DNA of 53,820 bases, from NCBI GenBank assembly GCA_019429225.1, contig JAHYJK010000007.1, positions 1 to 53,820 on the forward strand, given 5' to 3'. The notes beneath the pieces were generated by a model, which ran no database searches, was not told where the DNA came from, and worked only from the letters and a program-made list of their open reading frames with translations. The DNA is from Anaerolineaceae bacterium (GTDB taxonomy: Bacteria > Chloroflexota > Anaerolineae > Anaerolineales > Anaerolineaceae). Of the stretch, positions 8,995 to 17,194 are shown piece by piece. A program made the position numbers and the translations under genes. The first letter of the stretch is position 1; the number at the start of each line of letters is the position of its first letter.

Positions 8995-9028
8995 ATTGTA
9001 GCGGGAAGATGTTTAGAAATTATTAAGA
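8995..9028 (-). promoter_or_regulatory. Response-regulator-type promoter of the efflux unit: same 17-base box + 11 bp + TACAAT
   Basis: Minus strand: TCTTAATAATTTCTAAA (9028-9012), 11 nt, TACAAT (9000-8995); start expected near 8988, about 28 nt before ATG 8960. The box contains two similar half-sites, TTCTTAA and TTTCTAA (the first counts one base upstream here), starting 10-11 bp apart, the usual direct-repeat period for OmpR/PhoB regulators. Confidence 0.7.
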
Positions 9029-9065
9029 AGTTGTGAAGTTCTTATGCGGATATCTGAATGACATG

Positions 9066-9105
9066 ATTAAAAGAACAAACCTTTTCTTCAAACAGAAGAA
9101 AAGGT
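9066..9105 (-). terminator. Rho-independent terminator after the RHH-like gene
   Basis: An 11-bp stem ACCTTTTCTTC/GAAGAAAAGGT (9079-9105) with a 5-nt loop, followed on the minus strand by a T-rich tail (TTTGTTCTTTT). Confidence 0.85.
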
Positions 9106-9136
9106 CTTCCAATCAATTGTTAATTATTCTGAATAA

Positions 9137-9535
9137 TTATTCAGGTTTTTGGGTTTTAACTGTTTCTCGTAATTTCTCACGAAGGGCACTGATTTGCTGT
9201 GTTACTTCGCCAATTTTGTGAAACAAGTCCTGGTTGGCACCTACCCCCTCGTTAATCAACCAGGCAGCTGCTTCAGAACGACTCTTGACAACGTCTGCTT
9301 CCACCAACATATCCAGATAACTCAGTGCTTCATCATTGATGCGTACCATCACCACATTTCCCCGTCCCTGTAATGCATCACCAAGTGCTTGACCGATATT
9401 TTCTACCTGTTTCCAGGCATTTTTGATACCGGGCTCATGTGCTTTGGAGCTGCCTGATCGGGTTGTTTGTCCACTCTGACCGGTTTGCCCGGTTGATTCT
9501 GTGGTATTTTGTTGTTCGTTATTATCTTCCATCAT
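9137..9535 (-). CDS. Ribbon-helix-helix-like protein with disordered N-terminus
   Basis: 132 residues. Residues 1-35 are low-complexity (Gln, Thr, Ser, Gly), surely disordered. Residues 58-100 carry 'VVMVRINDEALSYLDMLVE' and 'KSRSEAAAWLINEGV', a strand-helix-helix pattern like ribbon-helix-helix DNA-binding proteins, and the last 30 residues form a coiled-coil-like helix. Two consecutive ATGs (9535, 9532) follow GAGGT; the second has the better spacing. Single-gene unit with its own terminator. Palindromes at 9556-9575 lie just upstream and could be its own operator. Similar proteins occur in other Chloroflexota as far as I recall, without known function. Confidence 0.7.
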   Translation of the reverse strand: MMEDNNEQQNTTESTGQTGQSGQTTRSGSSKAHEPGIKNAWKQVENIGQALGDALQGRGNVVMVRINDEALSYLDMLVEADVVKSRSEAAAWLINEGVGANQDLFHKIGEVTQQISALREKLRETVKTQKPE

Positions 9536-9555
9536 TACCTCTTTTTTTGTTATAC

Positions 9556-9575
9556 GTAATTCAATTACATGTAAT
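9556..9575. promoter_or_regulatory. Overlapping palindromes upstream of the RHH-like gene
   Basis: GTAATT-C-AATTAC (9556-9568) overlaps the perfect 12-bp palindrome ATTACATGTAAT (9564-9575), about 20-40 bp before the start codon at 9535. The arrangement gives three alternating half-sites (GTAAT), of the kind bound cooperatively by RHH repressors. Confidence 0.5.
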
Positions 9576-9732
9576 AATATATCAATTAATTGTGTTCGTC
9601 AAATACAAAATTACCATCGAATAATTCTTGGAAAATCATCGTATGGTGACATTTTATTCGATTATCCCTTACGATATTTACCATGGGATTACCCTGGATT
9701 TTGTTATACTTGAAACAATCAAGGGACTAGTA

Positions 9733-10422
9733 ATGGATATCCAAAACCTGGCTAAACGATTACAACGCATTGAGCATTTCAATAATCTTTCTCTGGAAGA
9801 AGTAGAGAGAATCATATTGGGCGGGACAATTAAACCTTTTGCGAAAGATCAGGTGATTTTTACCGAAGAGGAACCCAGTTCAGGGATGTATGTTCTATTG
9901 AACGGACAGGTACGGCTTTGCAAAATTAGTCTTCAAGGGCAAATCTCCATTCTTTCCGTGATCAATCCAGTCATTATGTTCAATGAAGTCTCAGCATTGG
10001 ATAACGGACCTAACCCCATCACAGCCGTTTCCAACCAGGACAGTCTCATCTGGCAAATAACCTCCGAAAAACTCCAGGAGCTCATCATGCAATATCCACG
10101 GATTGGTTTGGGTTTATTGCGGGTGCTCGCCAATAGAAATCGAAAACTAATCTCACTCTTCCAGGATTTGTCTTTTCGTCCATTGCTCTCCCGAACAGCC
10201 AAATTGCTGCTGGAGATCAGCGAGCAGGGAGCCCAGAAAATCAATCGCAAGGAAAATCCCAATTACCATCTGGCATCCAGACTATCGACTGTTCCGGAAG
10301 CTTTTAGCCGTTGTCTGAAAACCTTCCGTCATCAAAATATGATTGTGTGTGACACGCATAAAATCGAAATTCTGGATCCTCTCGGGCTGAAGCGAATCGC
10401 CATGATGGATCTGGATAATTAA
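9733..10422 (+). CDS. Crp/Fnr-family transcriptional regulator
   Basis: I choose ATG 9733 (229 aa), which follows AAGGGA by 7 nt. Residues 1-120 form a cyclic-nucleotide-binding-like beta roll ('FAKDQVIFTEEEPSSGMYVLLNGQVRL', key part GMYVLLNGQVRL), followed by the long dimer helix and a C-terminal Crp winged helix with 'HLASRLSTVPEAFSRCLKTF'. The usual cAMP-contacting Arg-Ser pair is not present and there is no N-terminal Fnr cysteine set, so the effector is unknown. Monocistronic. A Crp/Fnr-type binding motif lies upstream of the hydrogenase operon at 22130-22147, but a link to this regulator is only a possibility. Confidence 0.9.
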   Translation: MDIQNLAKRLQRIEHFNNLSLEEVERIILGGTIKPFAKDQVIFTEEEPSSGMYVLLNGQVRLCKISLQGQISILSVINPVIMFNEVSALDNGPNPITAVSNQDSLIWQITSEKLQELIMQYPRIGLGLLRVLANRNRKLISLFQDLSFRPLLSRTAKLLLEISEQGAQKINRKENPNYHLASRLSTVPEAFSRCLKTFRHQNMIVCDTHKIEILDPLGLKRIAMMDLDN

Positions 10423-10437
10423 CGAGAGTCTTCGATC

Positions 10438-12972
10438 TCAGCGCTGGTAAATCACAAAATCACCGTACTCAAACACCCGCTGCAAGTGCTGATCAAATTT
10501 AGATTGCTGCACACCCCCATACCATTCACGTTCCAATGGGCTGAAAACGACATAAGTTATGTTGTACTGATCGAGTAATTGTTCTGTGATGGCCCAATCC
10601 CGTTCCGTATATATCAGGCGAATATCATTTTCACGCGTCGCTACGGAAACAAAATCATTTCCGCGCCACTGCGCTTCATGATTGACCCAACCCATCACAG
10701 TTGGAAGGCCAGTCATCATTGAAACTCTCGAGGATCGTCCCTCTACCCAATATGCACCCTTTGTTCCTTCCAACACCACCGCTGATTTCTCGACATTTGT
10801 TTTGAACCATTGAATCAACGCCCAATCATCCGGATGATACAATGAATAGAAAGCCAGCCCATCCAGCGTTGGCTGCCGCATTCCGCCGGTTTCGACAGAA
10901 TTGCGTATGCCAGCTGTCGTGGATTGGATCGTCCCGATGGTGTAAACGATCCCGGTCAAAAACCCTACTACCATAAACACCAAGGCAATCACTCTTCCCC
11001 ATCCCTGCACCCGTTTCAGTAAATACCAGAATCCAAAACTGGCACTGATCGCCCATAAAATCCAGATCTGGAAATAAAACTTGAACAGCGTATTCATGCG
11101 CCAACCAAAATTATCACGCAGGTAGACAAACTCCGGTCCCAATAACAGCAAAGTGCCGGTGATAACCAATGCAAAAACAAACAGAGTGCTTTCCGATCCT
11201 TGTTTTCGCAGTCCCCACAAAATGGCAATGCTTCCAGCCATCAGCAATAAACCCAGCAGGAGTGTGCCACCTTCCACCACCCGCCTGATCAACAACCAAC
11301 CTAACGCTTCATTGATCGTAAATGGAGAAATAGCGCTATTCACAAGATTAGCGGTTTCAGGATTGGACAACATCAAAATGACCAGCAAAGTAGTAACGAG
11401 AATCATCATTACCAGAAATCCGCCAGTGATTTTCCAGCCTGTTTTGAAATCCACTTCTTTCTTAAATCTTCGGACGACAACCAGCATCAGGCAAACCACA
11501 CCGATCAACAGTGGTCCAAACATGACAAACAATTGGCGAAATTTGGTTGGGTAAATAACATTGGGAATGATGCCACCCGCCTGGGTTTGAAGTGTTAGCA
11601 GGAAAGGCAAATACAACAACACACTGATCAGCACAACCCAGCCCATTGGACGCAGGAACATGATCAGGCTTTTCCAATCCCAGCCTTCTTCGCGCTGGTA
11701 GAAATAAGCCAGACTTCCACTCAACAGGAACAGAAATACATAAAAGGGGAAATCCCAGGTATTCAAGAAGATCAAACTTCCCAGAATGATGGCTGAAATA
11801 CCAATTCGCTGCCAGGTAATCGAAACAGTAAAATCCTCCTCTTTTCTGAATCGCAAGTCCAGTAACCACTCAAAACTCATCAGGATCACCAGCAACACAA
11901 AGGGCAATCCCAGAACATGTGGATGTAAATCTGCCAGTAAAAACGAAAATGCAGGAAACTCATCGATCGCCTCGGGATCATAACCCATCAGATTACGGTC
12001 ATGGATGGTGCGTGATGCAAAAAACCAGTTTCCCTGTTGAATGCCTTGAAAGGACACATCCCGTGCTGGAATAGGACCTAATTGTTTCAGATCCATCCAT
12101 TCCCAAAAGTTGATTCTTCCGGAAACAACCTGCGGCGCGATCTCTGTCTGGGTCTCAGAATTGATGCTACCCGTCTGAAACCAGATCGCTGGCACCTTTG
12201 CTTCCGCAAATACATGGTGCATATGTAAAACATCCAGAATGCCGTAAAAATTCCCCACCACCAGAAGTACTATCGGGGCAATTAAGGAAACAGGCACCCA
12301 ACGCAGCATGTCTGATTTCCCTTCCGCTTTGGGGCCACCCATTCTGGCAATCAGGTTCAACAAAACACCGAATGCAGCTGTGAAGGTTAAGGCAAATATC
12401 AAGGCAATTGCCAGATTGAAGGCAACACCGGCAGGCGTAGATGTGAGCATGCTGATGAATGCCACCATCACATAACCAAAATAATAATAACTGATACTGT
12501 AGCCTGCCAACCAGGCATCCTGTGGTGGAAATGTAGGGCTTCGTAAAATAGAATTGATAAACATCAACTCCATGGGTTTTTCGGTGCCAAAAATGTCCGG
12601 GTTATAAGAGCGCAACCAAGCCATCCCCATGAATGCCAGTAGAAACACAACCTCAACAACCAGAACCAACCCTAGATTCTGCGTGATCCATTTCCATATA
12701 CTGGTAAAGCCATGTTGATGGATCGACCACAAACCAAATACAGCCAGAATTAAAATGGCTGCCCAGATACCACCCGAAGTGTTTTGAGACATGCCCAAAC
12801 TGTTCAAAAACCAGTGGATGAAACCAGCCAGCAATAATCCCATAATTTTGGACACCGTTAATCCCCGATCGGGGATTCGACGGAAAAAATTAAATGTCAG
12901 TGGAAAAACAAGCCATCCAATTAAGACAATAAAAAAATACCAGGAGAGAAAATATGTCAGGTCAGATTTCAT
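10438..12972 (-). CDS. YYY-motif multispanning membrane protein (DUF2298, Chlor_Arch_YYY)
   Basis: 844 residues from ATG 12972, with about 15 or more transmembrane helices and the hallmark triple tyrosine in 'YSISYYYFGYVMVAFISML' (about 160-180). This domain is known mainly from Chloroflexota and archaea. The fold is glycosyltransferase-C-like, with many helices and a soluble C-terminal end (about 720-844, 'LIQWFKTNVEKSAVVLEGTKG' and 'YTERDWAITEQLLDQYNITY', quoted in part: AITEQLLDQYNITYVVF), similar to the terminal domain of such transferases. A role in transferring sugars from lipid carriers is inference. A GTG 33 bases upstream is possible, but TATAAT sits exactly 6 nt before ATG 12972, suggesting a leaderless message. 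Confidence 0.88.
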   Translation of the reverse strand: MKSDLTYFLSWYFFIVLIGWLVFPLTFNFFRRIPDRGLTVSKIMGLLLAGFIHWFLNSLGMSQNTSGGIWAAILILAVFGLWSIHQHGFTSIWKWITQNLGLVLVVEVVFLLAFMGMAWLRSYNPDIFGTEKPMELMFINSILRSPTFPPQDAWLAGYSISYYYFGYVMVAFISMLTSTPAGVAFNLAIALIFALTFTAAFGVLLNLIARMGGPKAEGKSDMLRWVPVSLIAPIVLLVVGNFYGILDVLHMHHVFAEAKVPAIWFQTGSINSETQTEIAPQVVSGRINFWEWMDLKQLGPIPARDVSFQGIQQGNWFFASRTIHDRNLMGYDPEAIDEFPAFSFLLADLHPHVLGLPFVLLVILMSFEWLLDLRFRKEEDFTVSITWQRIGISAIILGSLIFLNTWDFPFYVFLFLLSGSLAYFYQREEGWDWKSLIMFLRPMGWVVLISVLLYLPFLLTLQTQAGGIIPNVIYPTKFRQLFVMFGPLLIGVVCLMLVVVRRFKKEVDFKTGWKITGGFLVMMILVTTLLVILMLSNPETANLVNSAISPFTINEALGWLLIRRVVEGGTLLLGLLLMAGSIAILWGLRKQGSESTLFVFALVITGTLLLLGPEFVYLRDNFGWRMNTLFKFYFQIWILWAISASFGFWYLLKRVQGWGRVIALVFMVVGFLTGIVYTIGTIQSTTAGIRNSVETGGMRQPTLDGLAFYSLYHPDDWALIQWFKTNVEKSAVVLEGTKGAYWVEGRSSRVSMMTGLPTVMGWVNHEAQWRGNDFVSVATRENDIRLIYTERDWAITEQLLDQYNITYVVFSPLEREWYGGVQQSKFDQHLQRVFEYGDFVIYQR

Positions 12973-12978
12973 AGTGGT

Positions 12979-12984
12979 ATTATA
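12979..12984 (-). promoter_or_regulatory. -10 element 6 nt from ATG (leaderless promoter candidate)
   Basis: Minus strand TATAAT-ACCACT-ATG. Transcription would begin at or next to the A of ATG 12972. No Shine-Dalgarno sequence is present. The -35 region is weak. Confidence 0.6.
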
Positions 12985-13166
12985 GTGAAAATTTCTAAAA
13001 TTCACAGGCTTTACAGCGTGCTTTACTTATAATGTTAATCTATAATAAACAAAATAATTTATTAATTTGCATTTTCTATTATCATTTTTATCATTCGGAC
13101 ATCACAGCGCGATACCACACATCAATAAAACCATCCAAATTTTAGTAGCAATTTTTGAGGTTTATT

Positions 13167-13997
13167 ATGAACGAGCATAGGTTAAAGAATTTATTAAGAT
13201 CGATCGTAGATAATGATTTTGAACCACTGGAAAGCCCTAATCCCAGGGAATTTGCCCTTCATTTTTATAAATTTCTTGGTTCAACCGATGCTGAATTAAG
13301 AGATGAATTAATCTTTGCTGTGATGGCAAATTGGATATACAGAGGTGTGTATACCCAGGAAGATATTTACAAAATCGCTGAAACTTTGGTCCAGGACGAA
13401 TTTATCATAAATGGGATTGGTCGAGAAAACGATGATTCTGTGTTTGTTCGTTCAGCCACAGCCCTGCAATTATGGGCTATTGTTGTCACCCAAAAGAAAA
13501 AGAATTTTATTCCTTTTAATGTCATTGGTACTATTTTTGAAAAAACCATTCGCCTCTTACAGGAAGAAGTAGATTATCGCACCTTTGTTCCCGAAAAAGG
13601 CTGGGCCAATTCCATTTCTCACACTGCCAATATCCTCCTGGAGTTGGTGCAGCTTCCAGAGATGAAGAAACCCTGGATTTTAATGATCCTGAACTGTATT
13701 TGCGACAAAGTTCTGCAACCAGATTTTAGATTCCCGGGGGATGAAATCGACCATCTGGCTGAACCGGTAGCTGAGATTCTTCTTCGAGAGATTTTACTGG
13801 AAGAGGAAATCTTACAAGCTTTTGAAAAATTGAAAATTCAACCCCATTTTCACGGTCAGGAGCCAGAAAACTTCTATCGGCTCATTAATGTTCGCAATTT
13901 CCTGCGCGCCATTTATTTCTATTTATTGGATGTACCGGATAAACGCCGGCAACGTGATCTTGTGCTTCTGGCACTCCAGGAACTTAATCCCCAATAA
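13167..13997 (+). CDS. DUF2785 family protein
   Basis: 276 residues from ATG 13167, which has TGAGG 7 nt upstream. All-helical, without signal peptide or membrane helices. It shows the DUF2785 hallmarks: 'DAELRDELIFAVMANWIYRG' near 40, 'FVRSATALQLWAIV' near 100, and 'EKGWANSISHTANILLELV' near 150. DUF2785 proteins are cytoplasmic HEAT-like repeat proteins of unknown function found in firmicutes and others. Single gene with no informative neighbours. Confidence 0.8.
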   Translation: MNEHRLKNLLRSIVDNDFEPLESPNPREFALHFYKFLGSTDAELRDELIFAVMANWIYRGVYTQEDIYKIAETLVQDEFIINGIGRENDDSVFVRSATALQLWAIVVTQKKKNFIPFNVIGTIFEKTIRLLQEEVDYRTFVPEKGWANSISHTANILLELVQLPEMKKPWILMILNCICDKVLQPDFRFPGDEIDHLAEPVAEILLREILLEEEILQAFEKLKIQPHFHGQEPENFYRLINVRNFLRAIYFYLLDVPDKRRQRDLVLLALQELNPQ

Positions 13998-14166
13998 ATT
14001 CTCACACCCCTGGCTATTTTTCAATCTAGCGTTTTACAGTCAAGGAATTTCGCTGTCTGGACCCTGGAAAAAATCCGAGGTCCCCTTTTTAATTCAGTTC
14101 GTTTATCAATTTTCATTGTCATTTGATATAATCCACCTTCATACTTGCTTTTCAAGCTCTAGAGAA

Positions 14167-14217
14167 ATGAGCCATATGAATGCAGGACTAGTCTTTCTTT
14201 GGAAAAATAGACAGTGA
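14167..14217 (+). CDS. Possible 16-residue leader peptide coupled to azlC
   Basis: ATG 14167 opens a 16-codon frame (MSHMNAGLVFLWKNRQ) whose TGA overlaps the GTG start of azlC (GTGA). azlC itself has only a weak ribosome site, so ribosomes ending here could restart on azlC. The peptide holds only three branched-chain residues (L, V, L), too few for classical attenuation. Could be chance. Confidence 0.3.
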   Translation: MSHMNAGLVFLWKNRQ

Positions 14218-14936
14218 ACAACGTTAAACAAAATTTTGCTTCAATCGTTTACAACATCAACTGGGGTAAAACCCTTTCTGCTGCCATGCCGGTTGTGCTT
14301 GGATATTTACCAATTGGTTTTGCCTATGGTGTTCTGGCGATCAATGCCGGTCTTTCGATTTTTCATACAGTCCTAATGTCCATCATTGTCTTTGCTGGAT
14401 CTGCTCAATTGATCGCGATAAGTTTGTTTGCCCAGGCCATCCATCCTTTATCAATCATCGCGACCACATTTATTGTAAATTTACGTCATATGTTAATGTC
14501 TGCAGCGCTGGCACCTCATATGCGCAATTGGAAATCATATCAGGTAAGTTTATTCAGTTTTGAATTGACGGATGAAAGTTTTGGCGTCCATAGTCTGCGT
14601 TTTGATCGTGGGGAGAACCAACCAAAATCCACCATTTTGATCAATCTCATTTGTCAAACCGCCTGGGTGTTGGGCAGTTTATTGGGAGCTGTTGCAGGCA
14701 ATCTAATCCAGGATGTACGTCCATTCGCATTGGATTACGCCCTACCTGCCATGTTTATTGCTTTATTAATTTTACAAATCAAAAAACGGAAACATCTCAT
14801 CATTGCATTGATCAGTGCAGGCTTGTCCCTGATCCTTTGGCAGCTCGGAGCTACCCAATGGCACGTCATCATTGCGACCATAATCGCCGCGACGCTCGGC
14901 GCAGGAGTTGAAACATGGCAGAAACAACCATCCTGA
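14214..14936 (+). CDS. azlC: AzlC family branched-chain amino acid exporter, large subunit
   Basis: 240 residues with about 6-7 transmembrane helices. The conserved AzlC core is visible: 'MPVVLGYLPIGFAYGVLA' near 25, 'FAGSAQLIAISLFA' near 65 and 'NLRHMLMSAALAPHM' near 90. With the small AzlD partner encoded immediately downstream (22-bp overlap) it forms an exporter of branched-chain or related amino acids (AzlCD, BrnFE). GTG is the start; the ribosome site is weak (GGA 11 nt upstream) and a short upstream frame ends on it. A TATAAT at 14127-14132 is a fair promoter candidate. Confidence 0.9.
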   Translation: MNNVKQNFASIVYNINWGKTLSAAMPVVLGYLPIGFAYGVLAINAGLSIFHTVLMSIIVFAGSAQLIAISLFAQAIHPLSIIATTFIVNLRHMLMSAALAPHMRNWKSYQVSLFSFELTDESFGVHSLRFDRGENQPKSTILINLICQTAWVLGSLLGAVAGNLIQDVRPFALDYALPAMFIALLILQIKKRKHLIIALISAGLSLILWQLGATQWHVIIATIIAATLGAGVETWQKQPS

Positions 14937-15241
14937 TCACGCTGGCCGGTATGGCATTGGTTACGTACCTGCCCCGCCTGATTCCTGCCTGGGTACTGCG
15001 TGATAAACAGCTGCCTGCCTTTGTTGTAGCCTGGCTTCGCTATGTACCGGTGTCTGTTTTGGCAGCCTTATTGTTACCTTCCCTTTTAATAGAAGCAGAT
15101 CACATTAATTTCTCAGTCAACAATCTTTATCTTTGGGCTGCTATCCCGGCAGGTCTGGTAGCCTGGAAGAGAAAGAGCCTCTTTGGCACGGTAGTGATAG
15201 GAATGTTAGTCGTCGCCATCGTGCGCTGGATCATGCACTAA
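14915..15241 (+). CDS. azlD: AzlD family branched-chain amino acid exporter, small subunit
   Basis: 108 residues, four hydrophobic segments, with the AzlD signature 'ALVTYLPRLIPAWVL' near 14 and 'WLRYVPVSVLAALLLPSLL' near 40. It overlaps azlC by 22 bp and should assemble with it. Its stop lies only 2 bp from the stop of the convergent gene at 15244, so the two transcripts must overlap. Confidence 0.9.
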   Translation: MAETTILITLAGMALVTYLPRLIPAWVLRDKQLPAFVVAWLRYVPVSVLAALLLPSLLIEADHINFSVNNLYLWAAIPAGLVAWKRKSLFGTVVIGMLVVAIVRWIMH

Positions 15242-15243
15242 TT

Positions 15244-16119
15244 TCAGGTTCTATAAGGTTTCCTCTGATTACGCCACCATGGCCAAAGATGGATTCCAAG
15301 ACCCACTGCGAACATCGTCAGGCCAATGACCCCCAGAATGGGTAAGGCAGCGTAAAATCCTCCTGCAAATCCAAACACAGTAAAAAAGGCATGAAACGTC
15401 AACGGAACTGACAGAATAACTTTATCAACATAAGCATCTTTTTTCAATCCAGGTTTGACTACATAGATGATGACGCCACCAGCCAATATGATCAATAACA
15501 TACTCATCGCGCTGACCAATTCAGTTTCAGCGAACACATTAGCAAAGACATAATTGGTTATTGCCAGAATAACAACAGCGCATAAAAATGCAAATAACGG
15601 ATACGTATTACGAAACCAGGCAGAACCTCGTTGTTTGTATATATTCCGGAACCAATAAATGAATCCGCTGTAGGATACAACCACGATATACCACGCCCAG
15701 AAATTCCCCCAGGGCACCCCAAACCACTGCCAATCTAAAGGAATAACCCAATTCCAGAATCCCAGGCGGATGGCAATTACATCCATTGCCAGATCGAGGT
15801 TGAGTGCCAGCATACCGACCAGAAATGGACGGGCATAATCAGGTATTTCGAGGTGTTTAACAAACTCCATGCCGCTGTAAATGATCACAGCCCACCCCAA
15901 TCCAATGCAGATCGGTGCGCCGTCCAGCATCAGAATAAATTCTCCATAATGATAGGCTTCCAATTGCTGGATGGTCATCCATTCCAGAAATACACCAAAT
16001 ATAAAAGCAAATATCAGTTCCAGTGTCTTTCCGTTTTTTTGTCTGACAGCATGCCAGAAACAGGCAACGAATAACAGTATGGTTAGTAATTCAAAGGTAA
16101 TAAATGCAGCTTTTTCCAT
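15244..16119 (-). CDS. Carotenoid-biosynthesis-like membrane protein (DUF422/CruF-like)
   Basis: 291 residues from ATG 16119 (GAGA 6 nt upstream; longer starts up to 16185 are possible). Nine or so transmembrane helices. The segment 'NLDLAMDVIAIRLGFWNW' followed by 'WFGVPWGNFWAWYIVV' matches the core of the DUF422 carotenoid biosynthesis family (CruF hydratase relatives). No phytoene genes are nearby, so a carotenoid role is uncertain; the residues shown are family structural motifs rather than a proven active site. Monocistronic and convergent with azlD. Confidence 0.65.
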   Translation of the reverse strand: MEKAAFITFELLTILLFVACFWHAVRQKNGKTLELIFAFIFGVFLEWMTIQQLEAYHYGEFILMLDGAPICIGLGWAVIIYSGMEFVKHLEIPDYARPFLVGMLALNLDLAMDVIAIRLGFWNWVIPLDWQWFGVPWGNFWAWYIVVVSYSGFIYWFRNIYKQRGSAWFRNTYPLFAFLCAVVILAITNYVFANVFAETELVSAMSMLLIILAGGVIIYVVKPGLKKDAYVDKVILSVPLTFHAFFTVFGFAGGFYAALPILGVIGLTMFAVGLGIHLWPWWRNQRKPYRT

Positions 16120-16334
16120 GCGGATCTCTTCTTGATTGTATCCCTTTTTTAGAAATTCTTTTACTTCCACTTCAATTACAGTCACATTGGAGGTGAAACC
16201 AGGCTGGCACTTAATGTATTTTTAGATTTCATTTTTTTGTCGTTTTCAAAATTGCAAGGTCTACTTGAATTAAAAAATGCCTGATTATAATGGAAACGAT
16301 TTTAACAGTGACTTTTATTAATAAGGATGTGCGT

Positions 16335-16967
16335 ATGACAATTGAACTCAGTGGACTATATGTTCCCAATCGTATCGCTCGATATATGATTACGACACTG
16401 CAGGATTTAATGGGTGAAAATGGTTTGAATGCAGTATTGAAACAAAGTGGTTTGCCCACATATCGGGAAATTTGCCCGCCTGATAACATGGAAAATGCAT
16501 TTGATTTTTCGATCTATTCAGCCATCTGTTCAGCCGTCGCCAATACATACGGCCCGCGTGGCGCCAGGGTATTTCTGATTCGTGCAGGTAAAGCTGGCTT
16601 TCGAAATGGCATCCAAAGCTTTATCGATCATTATGGCGCGGGCTTGGAACGGACCGGAAAATTGGTGCCGCTTTCCATTAAATTGCCTTTATTTCTTAAA
16701 TGGATCGCCAAAAACTACACCGAAACCAGTGATCGCATCGTAGAAGTGAAAGATAATGGGGATCATTATCTCTATATTAACAAACGTTGTCCGGTATGCT
16801 GGGGACGTCATGTCACCTCGCCCGATTGCCATATCACCCTTGGCTTTTTACAGGAAGCTACCAGTTTTATTTCCAATGGCGCTCAATTCCAGATCCGCCA
16901 GATCACATCCATTGGTGCCGGAGACGCAAGTTGCGATTTTATTGTCCCCAAACGCCCTGTTGAATGA
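16335..16967 (+). CDS. V4R (4-vinyl reductase) domain protein
   Basis: 210 residues from ATG 16335, preceded by AAGGA (7 nt) and by TATAAT at 16286-16291; a start at 16290 would overlap that -10. The C-terminal half (about 110-205) is V4R-like, with 'RIVEVKDNGDHYLYINKRCPVCWGR' (key: RCPVCWGR), 'CHITLGFLQEA' and a late Cys in 'GDASCDF'. V4R domains bind small hydrophobic or metal-linked ligands; the family is named for a chlorophyll vinyl reductase, but most members are sensors or accessory proteins. The Cys cluster could hold a metal. Orphan gene, function unknown. Confidence 0.7.
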   Translation: MTIELSGLYVPNRIARYMITTLQDLMGENGLNAVLKQSGLPTYREICPPDNMENAFDFSIYSAICSAVANTYGPRGARVFLIRAGKAGFRNGIQSFIDHYGAGLERTGKLVPLSIKLPLFLKWIAKNYTETSDRIVEVKDNGDHYLYINKRCPVCWGRHVTSPDCHITLGFLQEATSFISNGAQFQIRQITSIGAGDASCDFIVPKRPVE

Positions 16968-17129
16968 GTCAGATTGACAAGAAAACGACTGTTTAATACC
17001 GCCAGGCTCTGTTGATTGGATCGATAATCTTCGTTTTTCACACCTTTATCTTTTTGGGGATTGTTTAAAATGTTATTGTTATTCTCATCTAGCCTTGTTT
17101 TGTAAATATAAAATCCAATTGTCGATAAA

Positions 17130-17158
17130 TTGGCATAATATTTTTTAATGGGTATAAT
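17130..17158 (+). promoter_or_regulatory. Sigma-70-type promoter for the methyltransferase/GH3/HD-GYP genes
   Basis: TTGGCA (17130-17135), a 17-bp spacer, and TATAAT (17153-17158), 36 nt before the ATG at 17195. Confidence 0.8.
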
Positions 17159-17194
17159 AATTAAATTCAAAAATCTACACAAGGCACATCCAGC

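Noticed and set aside
10423-10437. Terminator between the Crp/Fnr gene and the convergent YYY gene
   Set aside because: The 15-bp gap has only a very short possible stem and no T run.
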